This document shows, one piece after another, positions 53,036 to 64,000 of a stretch of DNA of 64,000 nucleotides (positions within the stretch are counted from its first letter, which is position 1; each line of letters opens with the position of its first letter). The notes beneath the pieces were generated by a model. The model saw only the letters and a list, made by a program, of their open reading frames with translations. It was not told the DNA's origin and did not search any database. Source of the DNA: Salminus brasiliensis (taxonomy: Eukaryota; Chordata; Actinopteri; Characiformes; Bryconidae); contig NC_132881.1 in NCBI RefSeq assembly GCF_030463535.1, positions 42,366,344 through 42,430,343 of the forward strand. Direction: 5' to 3'. Position numbers and translations under genes: made by a program.

Positions 53036-54280
53036 CCAGTAAACAGGCCAAGAGTACAGAGTACAGTGGATGGCTCTCAGAAATCAGAGAAAGGTCTTAA
53101 CTTTGTTAATTGCTAAGGTCTTTAAGAGAGGCTGGTCTCAATTTTTCTAAATGTAATAAATGCTGTATATTACTGATCTGCAGATTACTGGACTTGAATC
53201 AGGTAAAGTCAGAGCTCATCTCAGAGCCTCATTTCATATGTTTTTGAATTTCAGAAACAACATTTATTGTCATTTGCTTATTTAAATTAAGAACCGTCGA
53301 TGAATAACAAGCATGCAGCACAACGTAATATATTTATGAGTTTGTAGTGTAAATATATGTGATGGTTGTGTTTGTAAATCAGTGAGCAAATGTCACCAGC
53401 TTTCTTCTGAGTGGAGCGAAAACATTTACTTTGCTTAATAAGGTGAAGAGTAAAGTATTCCCTCCTAAACACCACATCAACAGGTGGCTGTTTCAATAAT
53501 AATTTAAATATTCTTGTGCATGATTGCACATTTTACTTGTGGACATGTTACAGAGAGTTTATGTTTATATTATTTGTTTACTTTTTAGTCTTTATAATTT
53601 TCTTTTTTTCTTTACAATTACTAGAATTCCATTTAAATAAATAAACCTTGATTTGTTCTACTTCTTGTTTCAGTTTTTGCTTATCATTTCAGTACATACT
53701 GAGTTTGAAAGTCTGTAGGTTCGCCACAAAGTGAAAAACAAGCAATAATTCCATCCCTATAGCAGCGGCCTGGCGTGCAAAGTTTTCCCAGAAGAGTAGA
53801 TGCTGTTACTGCAGCAAAGAGGGGACATTATGTCTTATACTTGTAACTATTCTGCTAATAGGGAGTAAATCATTACAGAAACTACATTCTCCTCGAGTTC
53901 TGCTGGCCCAAAGCAAGTGTTAAGATCATCTTAAGAGGCAGAGAGAGTGTTTATGAATTTATGAATCACTTGGTCATTTAAGAATCATTTTTGTGCCACA
54001 GTACTGAAGTCTCCTCTTGATCCCATATTAATATGACTGAGCTTCTGGCTTTCTGCTAGTTAAAGTTATTGTACTGGTGTGATGTTACTGCTCATCACAG
54101 AGCCATTACTGGTGGCCTCCTGCTTCTAAACCCTTTTAATTCAGAGCGTGTAATACTGATACCTTTTTTGGCTCGTTGGTGTGTTGCTAAAATGATCTGC
54201 ATTAGTTCTGGACTATTTTCTTTGTTATCTGGGTTATCTGTTTTTTTTTTCTTAAACACTACAGCATTATAAACTTGAAA
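53036..54280. other. Intergenic, no gene seen
   Basis: AATAAATGCTGTATATTACT at 53155 matches the poly(A) region of copies 1-3, so it may be the ART copy 4 poly(A) site displaced by the LINE insertion. The rest is unassigned. Confidence 0.45.
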
Positions 54281-54446
54281 AGCATCTTATCTGGGCTTCT
54301 GGGGACCAAAACCTTGTCACACATCCTTGCAAATGTCCAATATATCCAAATCAGATCAGGTAAATTCAAGACAAAGCTGACAGATATTCAACTATTTGGA
54401 GTAAGGGGAGTTCTGAGAGCAAGAATCCAAAAGCTTTTCTTAAACC
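54281..54446 (+). repeat. Local direct duplication, copy a
   Basis: AAGCATCTTATCTGGGCTTC, TGGGGACCAAAACCTTGTCA, AATGTCCAATATATCCAAAT and GAGCAAGAATCCAAAAGCTT match 56045-56310 in order. This copy lacks about 95 bp found in the other between CATCCTTGC and AAATGTCC. Confidence 0.9.
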
Positions 54447-54844
54447 TTGCAGCATTATAAACTTGCTTGTGCTTTAGGCAGGTGTTTGCCATGTTGTACA
54501 TTTAGTGTTTATAAATGAGACTGCAGCTATTTTTCTTACAGAAACTTGATATTATACATTAGACTGATGCTAGTAGACTGATCATACTGTACGGTGGAAG
54601 ACCTACCTGCCAACACCTGCTTAAGGGGCTTGAGAGGGACAATTAATTTCCCATAAAAAATATTTATAAAAAATGGGAAAAAATGGGATGTTTCCCATAC
54701 TTTAAGAATTGGTAGGGAAGTAGATATTTTAGAAAATGGTTAATCGTGCATTATCCAAAATCTTTGAATTTCAATGTCAATACATAGACTCCATATGATC
54801 AAATTCCCAGAGTTTGGAATATTTAGCTCTGTATTTGAAAGGTG

Positions 54845-55120
54845 AAAGGTGCACGTATTTGTCACTGTACAGTGTACAGCGAAATGTGTCCTCCGCATTT
54901 AACCCATCTGGTAGTGAACACACACTCACACACACACATGTGTTAGGGGCAGTGAGTACAGACACACACCCAGAGCGGTGGGCAGCCAACTCCAGCGCCC
55001 GGGGAGCAGAGAGGGTAAAGGGCCTTGCTCAAGGGCCCAACAGTGGCAGCTTGCCAATCGAACCCACAACCCTGTTATCGATATCCCGGTGCTCTAACCG
55101 CTGAGCCACCACTGCCCCGT
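54845..55120 (+). repeat. SINE-like retroelement, fullest copy
   Basis: Runs from CACGTATTTGTCACTGTACA through TCCTCCGCATTTAACCCATC, GAGCGGTGGGCAGCCAACTC, GGCCTTGCTCAAGGGCCCAA and AATCGAACCCACAACCCTGT to CCGCTGAGCCACCACTGCCC. This is a widespread fish interspersed repeat with a tRNA-like 3' portion. Confidence 0.75.
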
Positions 55121-55489
55121 AATGGATGAAGTGAGGGATCTCCAGGTCTGAGCACGGTACAGTGAATAGCAGTAAAGTTTGTTGTTGATTGATGCATTTG
55201 GAATTAATACAACTGACCCCATTACACCTGGCCACCTCTCCCCTACACCACTTTTGTTTATTTGCTGTATTTAAAGTCTGTCTGTCCTAAGCCTTTTCAA
55301 CAGCACTCTGACCTTAGTTTTGATTTTGCTGTTCTGCAGTAACCCTCCTCTAACCTTGGACTGTATCGCTGGTCCTGCATTTATATTTACATTTATAGAG
55401 AAATATTTAGTCTGTCTTAGGGTCAACTTTGTGAGTAAATTAAAACTCACATTCACTGAAAACCCAGGAAGTCATAGGACAGAACTAGT

Positions 55490-55930
55490 ATCATGTCCCA
55501 TGACTTTTGTCATGAAGCCAAACAACGCTGCAGTGAGATGCTGGGTGTGCGCTGGGGGCCTGTATTGATCTGGATGTGATTTCTGCCACAGTCAATTGTC
55601 TGTTTGTATGGTGAAATCTAGCCAGAAGCCTCCAGTCACAATCATTAAGCACCTGTGGGCAGACACTGCACTGTCCACTGGGGGTGGAAATGGCATTTTC
55701 CTGGTATACATGACACTGTGGACCAAGGAATGTTAAATATCCAGACAACTTCGGAAATCGAATGTCCCATCCACCTGGCACCCACTATCAGGCCTTGTTC
55801 GAGCACCGATAATTCACATCGCCTTGCCATTAGCACACTGGCCAGCGTTCAACCTCACTCACAAGATAACACCTCACAGATTATACAGGTGTGGGCGATC
55901 CCAAGACGTCCTCTGAGGTAAAAGTTCCTG
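55490..55930 (-). pseudogene. Tc1-like transposase N-terminal remnant
   Basis: Minus-strand reading gives GARWMGHSISEVVWIFNIPW, then STVS, an HTH region, followed in another frame by VLNDCDWRLLARFHHTNRQL and TVAEITSRS. This is the DNA-binding half of a Tc1/mariner transposase with at least one frameshift. No DDE domain follows. Confidence 0.75.
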
Positions 55931-56040
55931 ATCACTTTACATACTGCTAGACCATGACTTCTGGAATGTCTGTGTACATTCCCACCCTAGAGCCCACCCC
56001 CTTCACCTTTAGCAGCTTAGAATTCATTACCTGGTGTCAG

Positions 56041-56312
56041 CCTGGAAAAGCACCTTATCTGGGCTTCTGGGGACCAAAACCTTGTTGCACATCCTTGCCT
56101 TCATGCTCTTTTATGTATTAGTTTCTTGGTTTTGCCTAATCAGTACTTCACGGCCTCACTGAATGTAGTGACAGAGCTGACTAGCAAGTGAACCCAAATG
56201 TCCAATATATCCAAATCAGATCAGGTAAATTCAAGACAAAGCTGACAGAAATTCAACAATTTAGAGTAGGGGGAGTTCTGAGAGCAAGAATCCAAAAGCT
56301 TTTCTTCTTTCA
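56041..56312 (+). repeat. Local direct duplication, copy b
   Basis: Partner of 54281-54446, about 1.76 kb downstream, with the extra internal piece at about 56095-56200. Confidence 0.9.
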
Positions 56313-58350
56313 CAATAAATTTCAATACAAAAACAAGATTTGCTACATTTTTCTGAACATGTAAATTGTGGTTACAGTAGCTGCGCTCCAATCTATAGGC
56401 AAAGTACAGCCCAGAAATGCAACCTATGTTTGGGGTAATTTGGAGGACCCAACTGTTGTACCCTTCCTTGCCCTTGTATACCCACAGTTCTCTGTGCACA
56501 AAAAAATAAAAATAAACAGCACAGTGAATAAATGAAAAAATTAAGTTTTTCTGGGGACGTCCGGGAGTTTTTGTAGGACAGTCCTACTATGGACCTGCCC
56601 TACCTGCAGCCTTGGGCTTTAGCATGCAGAAATTGTATATGAAGGCATCTGGTTGTAGCTAATCAAACTTACTAACTAACTTACAATTTGGGCTTTACAA
56701 TTGCGCTCATCACACTTTTATTGTGCTCAAGACTAGGCTGCATAGGTTTTAAGTGGCTTTCAATGGAAATAGTACAAATGATGAATGGATGAGAGGTCAA
56801 GTCAGGTGTTCTGCCAATGTATCATATTGACCTAGAGAGAGTGTAGGAGTAAAGAGGTTTTTTTGAGGAAAGCAAAAGAGCACTTTAAATAATGGATTGA
56901 AGGATTTAAGAACTTAAAGGAAAGTGAAGGATTCTTTTTAAATTACTATTAAAAATAATTTTTAGTTACATAAACTACATTACATTAACCTCAGTAATTA
57001 TTTTCAGTTCTTTTTGTTATAATTGTAAAACTGTAATAGTTTTACAGGATCACTAGTATTTAGCATTACTTCAAAGTCAGTGCCTTGCTGAAGTAACCCC
57101 CTAATGGCCTCAGTTTTATCTGGATTACAAATTATGCCTACAAAGATCCATAGTTCCAGACAGTATTTGTAATGCAAACCCACTTAATTTGAATGTAAAA
57201 AGCACTATTTTTGTCTTGTCTGTCCACAAACCCTTTCTCTACATACAGGCTGGGCTGTTCTCTGATGCTCTGATGTTTTTTTTCTTCAGTAATAGCTGAA
57301 CTGTCCCAAACACAGTTTGAGTAGCAAAAAGATCTCATAAAATTTGCACACTTGACTAAAAGTGTACCTCAACAGTTAGTAGTATTTGCACAAAGACACT
57401 TTATACAGATTGTATGCTTCACAAAAGGCACTGGAGTTGCTGTTTTGCAGATATTCATACTGTTGTACTGTTCATACTACAGCCCCTGCCACTGGTGGTG
57501 CTGTACTCGAAGACAAATTGAGAACACAGTGTCGATACAGCAATGTTCATGCTGATTTTCTCTGTTATGGAGCTTCTTATGATAAGATTTGTTAGTATTA
57601 GGTTTAGCTGAGACCGGCGGTGAGGAATGTCCTTGTCTAGGCAGTGCCTGGGTTATATGAGGCCACTTTCATTTCCTCACAGATGATCAAACAGTGCTTT
57701 TATGCAGAAAAAGTGAACATTTGATGATTTACAGGTAGAATTATATTTGTACTGTAATTTAATTAATTTCTTCACAGTACAAAATATCAAAACATCATTT
57801 GTAACCTATACAGTAAATGTGCCTGTGTTAAATGGTGTAAGGTGTTTACTTAGTTTAGAGAGTCATCGCAAAAACAATCCTTTTTTGGCAGAAGGGATTA
57901 GAAAACAAATATTTGTTGTTTTTCTGTGGCAGGTTAAAGGTTCTTCACTGCCCTAGAAACAACAAATGAAAGAGAAACTGAACTGCTACTATCTTTAAAC
58001 AAAGGTAAATATGTAGAAGCAACACAGTTCAAACACGCTGTTCTTAACATTCATCATGATGTGTACTCCACAGGTCAGATTCAGAGCAATGTATCATTTA
58101 ATTTAAGTCAATGACAGCATTATAGGCACACTATAGAAAGATAAAATCAAAGAGAAAATTAAATCTCAACTAAACTACAACTAATTTTAATAAGTGAAAC
58201 CAGAAGTGAAGCAGAGCACATTACAGTACAATATGCCTTTACAGGTCAAATATACTGTATGGAATTCCCTTGAAAATCATATAAACCCACCTGGACAATG
58301 AAACTACAGTTAACGCACTGCTGAATAGAGTTTCAAGAAGTTGGAAATAT
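56313..58350. other. Intergenic, no gene seen
   Basis: AT-rich sequence without recognisable coding, RNA or transposon signal. Short open frames near 57350-57960 have no supportable family. Confidence 0.45.
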
Positions 58351-58354
58351 ACAT

Positions 58355-58612
58355 TTACATGTAAGGCGTTTAGCAAACAATCTTCTCCAGAGCGACTTAC
58401 AAAAGTGCTTCACTGTTTACTCAGAAAATACCCTTAGCTAGTTTGTATCAGCTACAATCTAAAATATACAGTTGCCAAATACAAAAGTCAGTATGGAGAC
58501 CACGTAATACACTCTGGCTGAATGTCAAACAGATCAAGTAAGACAATTGTAAGCCTTCACTGCAAGTGCTGATTTAAATACTAAATACTAAAAAAGATGA
58601 GTTTTCAGTTGG
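58355..58612 (-). mobile_element. LINE 3' UTR and tail only
   Basis: Matches 38605-38845: TAAGGCGTTTAGCAAACAAT, GTGCTTCACTGTTTACTCAG AAAATA, CAAAAGTCAGTATGGA and AGTGCTGATTTA. A 5'-truncated copy of the second LINE family. Confidence 0.7.
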
Positions 58613-59010
58613 CATAATACCAGCACTCATAATATTTATTACAACAAATATCTTCAGTCTGCATAACATCCATTACACATTACATCGTAATTATATGTCT
58701 AAATCCTACATTATTGCATGGCATATTTACAACAACCACATTCTGTTTACACTAAAATGCAAAAATTTTCCTAAATTTTTATTAAATCCTTAGAATTTTT
58801 GCTCTAAAGCTCACATTTCTTAAACCCTGTGTAGATTGTACACCTGACACTATTACATTCAATTCTTAGAAGACCCATAAGATAGTAAAATAATTTGTCC
58901 TTGTGAATACATTGTTCACATTTCAGGACATTCACTGTTCCCTGAGGAAGTTTTAGGGCTTCTAAAATGTTCTAAAATGTTAAACTGTGGAGAAACGTCT
59001 TAAACGTCTT
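58613..59010. other. Intergenic, no gene seen
   Basis: No recognisable feature. Confidence 0.4.
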
Positions 59011-59180
59011 CTTATTTTTTTTTTTAGAAGAAAAAGGTTTCTTGAAGGTTCTTCAAAGCACCTTTAGAGGAGCCTACTACTTTTATTGTCTGTCTGTCAT
59101 TGTAATTATTAATTGCAATTAAGCAATTGTATTAACACAAATGTGAATTCTTCTCTCTCAACATCGCTCATTATGCTGTA
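59011..59180 (+). repeat. Duplicated segment upstream of ART copy 5, copy a
   Basis: GGTTCTTCAAAGCACC, GAGGAGCCTACTACTTTTAT, TGTCTGTCTGTCATTGT and ACACAAATGTGAATTCTTCT match 61265-61400 in the ART copy 5 intron. Confidence 0.85.
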
Positions 59181-59894
59181 ATTGTATTAAAGCTAGGATA
59201 TGGTTTCAATTGAAGGGATGTGTCCATGTGAATCATTGGAACATGCCATGAAGTCTAATATGGTCTAAAAAAAACAATTTCAGAAACTTCTCCTCCCTAA
59301 AGAAATCACATTCTAAAAATGCCCACCGATAGCATCTACATCTCATCAAGCCTTGATCAAGCTTTGTGCCTTCATACTGCTTCACAGTCCATCAGCTAAT
59401 AGCTTAACCCTCCTGAGATGTTACAGGTTGAATTGACCTGTAAAAAAGTTTCAAGATACAGGAAAAAAAAGAATCTATGAGGATAACTCATTTTCCACTG
59501 TAGGATGTAGGAAGGATGTAAGATCACTGCAGATGGACTCAAACCAACATTAGAGAAAAAAAAGGCACTGGAGCTTGAGCAAATAACATTGATTATTTAG
59601 ACTGTAGTAGAAAGTCCTAAAGAGTTGCGTAAAAGGATATTGAGGAGGTGGGTTTAACTCTTTATACACATGTACAAAAGGGCTGAGGCTTTATGTGCTC
59701 TCACACAAAATAAGCTGACATCCTCACAAGACAAGATCTTTTGGAAACAACTGAGTAAGTGTCTAACATTTTATTTTATTAAAAATAGCGAGTGCTTGTC
59801 TGGTTTCTTTTAAATTCCAATATAATTTAACCCATGTCAGTTCACTACAAAGTGGACAGTTTTATATAAAATCTAGCCCAGAGTATCAAAAACT

Positions 59895-60365
59895 CTTAAA
59901 CTTTTGCCTAAGAACATTCTCCAACAGCAACTGCTCCCAATGCTTTAGGTGCAATTTTGGCTATGGACAATGCTTTTTCCAGCAGGACAACGCACCTTGT
60001 TACAAGGCAGAAGTGATCAAGTCGCTTGGTGAACACAACATTGAAATTTTGGGTCCAATATTTGGGGAAACTCCCATTGAAAACAAGGGTGGACAAACAA
60101 AAACACAGAATGGGTTGCAATCAGTCAATAGTTTGTCCAGAACCTGACATCCAGCAGGCCAATGCAATTTGCAGAAGTCTTAAAAAAGACGGGTGACATT
60201 GTAAATATTAACTTTGCTTTAACTGGATGTATTTGTCAATAAAAAAGCTTCAAAACTTACGAAATGCATATTATTGTACTTCAGTATACCATATAAACAT
60301 CTCACTAAAGCATCTAAAAAAACTAAGGCAGTAAATTTTGTGAAAAACAAAATAGGACATGGTAT
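59895..60365 (+). pseudogene. Tc1/mariner-type DDE transposase C-terminal remnant
   Basis: TTTTTCCAGCAGGACAACGC ACC reads FFQQDNAP, the second-aspartate box of a DDE transposase, followed by KAEVIKSLGEHNIEILGPIF and a degraded PIEN box. The downstream sequence TTTGTCAATAAAAAAGCTTC, TACTTCAGTATACCAT and TTTTGTGAAAAACAAAATAG matches the known 3' flank of this fish element type. It is truncated at both ends. Confidence 0.75.
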
Positions 60366-60669
60366 CTTGGCACACTTTTGTGGTCTGTTAATACAACTTA
60401 ATCATTGCTCCCTGATCATGTGTATCCCTTAATGGTCACAATTTACACATCTTCTAATGTGAAGTGTCTTTTAGCACGGTAATGCACCAAATTTGGGGAA
60501 AGCTTTGGAGCATAACTTATGTAATAGGTATGATTCTGCTTCAATAGACAAATGTTTCCCATACCCTCAGCTTAAATTGTGAAAACATGCTCTGCTGGTA
60601 ATTTAGCTTAAGAGAGCTACGTTCTTAAGTATGAATGGTTTTGTATTGTAATTAACATCAGAGGAAGGG

Positions 60670-60800
60670 CAGTTAGTCAAAATTATTATCATAATTGCAT
60701 TCAGAAAGGTATCATCATTTTACATTTCTTATACCTAAAGGATCCGGTTTCAATTTTTTTTGTATTAGTTTTGATCTGTATGCGAAATCCAGCAGAATAT
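60670..60800 (+). repeat. Second duplicated segment, copy a
   Basis: ATTCAGAAAGGTATCATCAT, ACCTAAAGGATCCGGTTTCA and TTGATCTGTATGCGAAATCC match 61520-61620. Confidence 0.85.
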
Positions 60801-61119
60801 TTCACTTTGAGTACTTCAAGAATATAGTAATAGTAAGTAAATATAGTAATATTTGAGTAAATTACTATTCTCAAACAACATCAACATAAAATATGCTTGT
60901 TTACTTTTGAATTAAATTATGAACACAAAAACACTAGTAAATGAACTGATGGACTGAATAGACACAATAAGCAGTTGTTTGGCACATCCATAGCAGCTTA
61001 GAAACATAATGATACGGGTCCTACAAGTGTATTTCTTTAAAGACTGTTTGATCCTTCTCCTTCTCTCTGCAGTTTGTGGCCTGTCTATTAGCAAAGACTT
61101 GAGCTGTGAGCTTGAGAAG

Positions 61120-61182
61120 ATGAATGTGTCTGTGGTCAAAGGTATGCTGCTCCAGCTTGCAGCTTTTGTGTACAAATGGATG
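61120..61182 (+). CDS. ART copy 5, signal-peptide exon
   Basis: The exon starts at 61072 after CTTCTCTCTGCAG. The ATG at 61120 follows CTTGAGAAG, like the TTGAGCTG context of copies 1 and 3. Twenty-one codons end ATG|GTAGGT in phase 0. The core GMLLQLAAFVY is shorter and less hydrophobic than in the other copies, so cleavage or secretion may be weaker. Confidence 0.75.
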
Positions 61183-61229
61183 GTAGGTGTCATACAAGTT
61201 ATCTGAGAAAGCTTTAGGGGTTCTAAAAT

Positions 61230-61620
61230 TTGAAACTGTGGTGAAATATCTTAAGGTGCTTAGAAGAAAAGGGTTCCTCTAAGGTTCTTCAAAGCACCTT
61301 CAGAGGAGCCTACTACTTCTATTGTCTGTCTGTCATTAGCTACTGTATTAACACAAATGTGAATTCTTCTCTCTCAACATTGCTCATTACGCTGTAATTA
61401 GGGCACTGTAGAATAATAAGAATTGAAAATAGAATTAAAGCCAGGGAATTGTTTTAATTAAAAAGGGGTATTTCAACCATAGCATTATTTGGTCAAATTC
61501 ATTTTCATAATTTCATTCAGAAAGGTACCATGATTTTACATTTATTACACCTAAAGGATCAGGTTTTAAACTTTTTTGTATTACTTTTGATCTGTATGGG
61601 AAATCCAATAGAATATTTGG
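61230..61620 (+). repeat. Duplicated segment inside ART copy 5 intron, copy b
   Basis: 61230-61400 matches 59011-59180 and 61490-61620 matches 60670-60800. Here the two parts lie 90 bp apart, upstream they are 1.5 kb apart, so the intron copy has lost, or the upstream copy gained, about 1.4 kb that includes the DDE remnant. Confidence 0.85.
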
Positions 61621-61821
61621 ACAGTGATTGGACAGTGACCCTGGGATTGACTGGGGACACTGGGTTAAATTTGTAATTGGGCCAAGAGGATCACAATACT
61701 GATTTAGAAGCAACAACTGCAACAACGTACTTAATGCCATTTTATCATGGTTACAACATATAATAGTCTGTCAGTCATTTTGTACCAGATTAATTGATGT
61801 GTTTTGTCATTTCTCCTGCAG

Positions 61822-62583
61822 AGTGGTGAAGAGGTTCTGCCCCTAAACATGGCTGATGACTCCGTGGATGACTCTTTTGAAGGCTGTAGAGATTCTATGC
61901 ACGCATTAGTGTTGTCAAATTACACAGACTATGAAAAAGAGCATACGCCTGGTTTCAAAGCTGCCTGGGAAAATGCACTTAATAACGACGCTAAAGATGA
62001 ACTCAACATAAACCAGTCTGCTGCCATTTATCTGTATACAGAAAATTGTTACGTTAATATAGATTGCTCATTTAAAGAATTTAACACTGCTACTCGTAAG
62101 GGAAAAGGAGCGTACAAGTCAGATCACTTTCAGTTTTACACCCTGTTTTTCTATCTGACTGACGCTGTTCAGCAACTCAATCTAAGGCATAAGAAGTGTG
62201 TGACCACATATCGCAAAACTGACAAAACATTTGAAACTGATGTTTTCAATAAAACTATTAGATTTGGGTCTTTCACCTCCAGCTCGTTGGACTTGAATAT
62301 CACTGGATTTGGAGAAGACTCCTGCTTCAATATTACAACTTGTCTCGGAGCGGAGGTGTACAACTATTCAAGATATCACATCGAGAAAGAAGTGCTCATT
62401 CCTCCATACGAGGTCTTTCGTGTTACTGCCGTTAAAAACAAACATGAGCAGAAAGACCTTTGGTGCAATGTGGTATATGAACTCGAACATGCTGGGAATA
62501 AGAGTGATCTTAGATGCAGCAAAGTGATTGGTAGGCCATCAGTATTGAGGCCTCATTTATCTGAAACCAGTTTTGGCAAGTAA
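61822..62583 (+). CDS. Ecto-ADP-ribosyltransferase copy 5, catalytic exon
   Basis: Encodes 253 residues (274 with the leader) of an arginine-type ecto-ADP-ribosyltransferase, the most diverged copy. The acceptor is TTCTCCTGCAG. Motifs are R152 in TTYRKT, FGSFTSSSL at 169-177, and E209/E211 in HIEKEVLIPPYE. The start PLNMADDSVDDSFEGC and the middle NINQSAAIYLYTENC follow the family. Several extra sequons (NIT, NYS, NKS) suggest heavier glycosylation. The C-terminus is about ten residues longer than in the others (IGRPSVLRPHLSETSFGK) and still polar, so no GPI anchor is predicted. AATAAA at 62593 lies only 10 bp after the stop. No promoter module like that of copies 1-4 was found upstream; a TTTATA-type element near 59660 is possible. 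Confidence 0.92.
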   Translation, partial: SGEEVLPLNMADDSVDDSFEGCRDSMHALVLSNYTDYEKEHTPGFKAAWENALNNDAKDELNINQSAAIYLYTENCYVNIDCSFKEFNTATRKGKGAYKSDHFQFYTLFFYLTDAVQQLNLRHKKCVTTYRKTDKTFETDVFNKTIRFGSFTSSSLDLNITGFGEDSCFNITTCLGAEVYNYSRYHIEKEVLIPPYEVFRVTAVKNKHEQKDLWCNVVYELEHAGNKSDLRCSKVIGRPSVLRPHLSETSFGK

Positions 62584-64000
62584 CGTAACCAGAATAAAAT
62601 ATGATAAGAGTTAAGTATGTATAATCAGAATAAGATTCATGACAATACTGGGCTGTATAAAAGGTACTTACTGATTATTTTATTGAACAGAATGCTTTCA
62701 GATCTTTGAGCAAAAGGTGATAAACAAGGAGAAATCTCATGAAAATGAGTATTTATTTATAGAGAAGTCATCTTCCCCTAAATATTAATAACTTTCATGA
62801 CCTTATCATGACAATATCTGAATCAACAATTCCCATCATTTAAAAATCAGCTTTTCACATTATTGAGAAGAAGGTTGAGCCTACTCCACTGATTTTATAC
62901 ATATATTATAAATTAGCAACTGTTAGGTACTTGGATTCAAGGCAGGACTGTGTGTCAAAAATATACATACAACAAAATATGCTTGTGTCCCATTAATGAC
63001 AGTTTTTGCTCCCTATCTCACTGTAGAATCATGAACACTAACTTTAGCTGACAGTACAGATACAGTACCTGCAGTTCCTTGGTTGTTCTCCTGGAACCTG
63101 TGGAAGCTTAAGGCCTATCCAGACAGCATTCAATTTACACTGGGTTCTGGAGTAATTCTCTCTTTCACAGGGTCTCCCGTGATTTTATTCCCGTGCAGAC
63201 TGATCATGTCTCTGTTTTACCTCCATTGTTCTATAGTTCTAAATTGTTCTAAATTATCCACCGTTTTTCACTGAACTCAGCAATTGTCCCTTCCAGATTT
63301 ACATCTCTTACACCCTCCAGTGTCTCTTTGACAGTTTGAATACAGCTGTTGTAAATGTGACTGCTACCTCTGGAGATTTTATTGCTGTCCAGATGTGAGT
63401 TTAATCACTAAGGGGTTGTGTAAAATGTGTTAACGGATTTAACTAATTCAATCCGAATAGGGCTTTACTGGATGTGGTGAGGCCACTTCTGGGAAGATTC
63501 ACAGACTTCCTAGGCCTCTCAATTTGGGAACTGGCTTCCTACCACAAGCAGAAGACAAATCCTGAGCTCTCCCCCTCTCTTACAGTCTTCCCCCAAATCA
63601 CCATAAGCTGAAGACATGGTCCGAACTAGCAAAGGGCCAATATGTCTACAGAGCTACTGTTATTTTGGTGCAGGTCTGGCCTTTTATAATCGGACTAATT
63701 AAAGGCATGGCAAATCTTTATATGCCATTGATGGGGTTGTTTTCGAATACTGTACATATTTTTTATGCATTATACACGGTTTCCAAAAATATTTGAAAAA
63801 GTAAAAGGTAGCTGTATTAAGTCCAGTTTGAAAAGGCAGTATTCAGAGAACAGAGGCTATAATTCTGAGTACCATACATATTCCTAGCTTTTGCAGTCCA
63901 TCCCAACACTGATCTTAACATATCTGTTCTGAGTGTACAAGTCATTATGCATACTATTGATTTCAGTGAACAAAAAACACTACTGTGTTCTGGTTGTGCG
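62584..64000. other. Downstream of ART copy 5, no gene seen
   Basis: Contains a poly(A) signal at 62593-62598. The remaining sequence has no recognisable gene, RNA or element. Confidence 0.45.

Noticed and set aside
57747-57956. Small ORFs in 56.3-58.3 kb as genes
   Set aside because: Short, AT-rich, no family resemblance, no splice or initiation context that stands out.

Overview
The window looks like a teleost genomic contig, probably an ostariophysan such as a characiform (lineage is an inference). Supporting signs are long introns, very dense (CA)n/(CT)n microsatellites, fish-type Tc1/mariner fragments and MITEs, L2/CR1-like LINEs with short 3' repeats, tRNA-type SINEs, and two recognisable vertebrate gene families. 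Nothing in it is prokaryotic.

Region 1 (1-23.2 kb) is the 3' half of a plus-strand mastermind-like 3 (maml3) gene. Two internal exons (5804-6082, 8898-8985) and the terminal exon (17144-18150) join in consistent phase. A long 3' UTR candidate ends at a poly(A) signal at 23211. The introns hold a hAT-like MITE with an 8-bp target-site duplication, a Tc1-type MITE family, and an antisense LINE whose 985-codon ORF is uninterrupted. Just past the maml3 stop codon lies a decayed second copy of the last 300 bp of the coding sequence.

Region 2 (23.2-31.2 kb) is a repeat-filled intergenic stretch. It has three fossils of one Tc1 family, including a 103-bp near-perfect hairpin, plus a SINE, a LINE remnant and several MITE copies. 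No host gene was recognised there.

Region 3 (31.2-62.6 kb) is a plus-strand tandem array of five ecto-ADP-ribosyltransferase (ARTC, arginine-specific R-S-ExE type) loci. Four have an intact two-exon coding sequence (a signal-peptide exon plus one large catalytic exon) and one is a pseudogene with two deletions. No copy ends in a GPI-type hydrophobic tail, so they are predicted to be secreted. Copies 2 and 3 sit on a recent 4.4-4.6 kb tandem segmental duplication. Copy 1 shares a sharply bounded, almost identical tract with copies 2 and 3, which suggests gene conversion. Four promoters share a conserved module with an AP-1-like site. Two satellites (36-bp and 68-bp units) appear to have grown from seed sequence that is still present unamplified in the sister duplicons. 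A short minus-strand ORF with a hydrophobic segment recurs in three of the blocks.

The maml3 product would be a nuclear Notch coactivator. The ART products would act outside the cell, using NAD+ to modify arginines. No functional link between the two genes is implied by their proximity.
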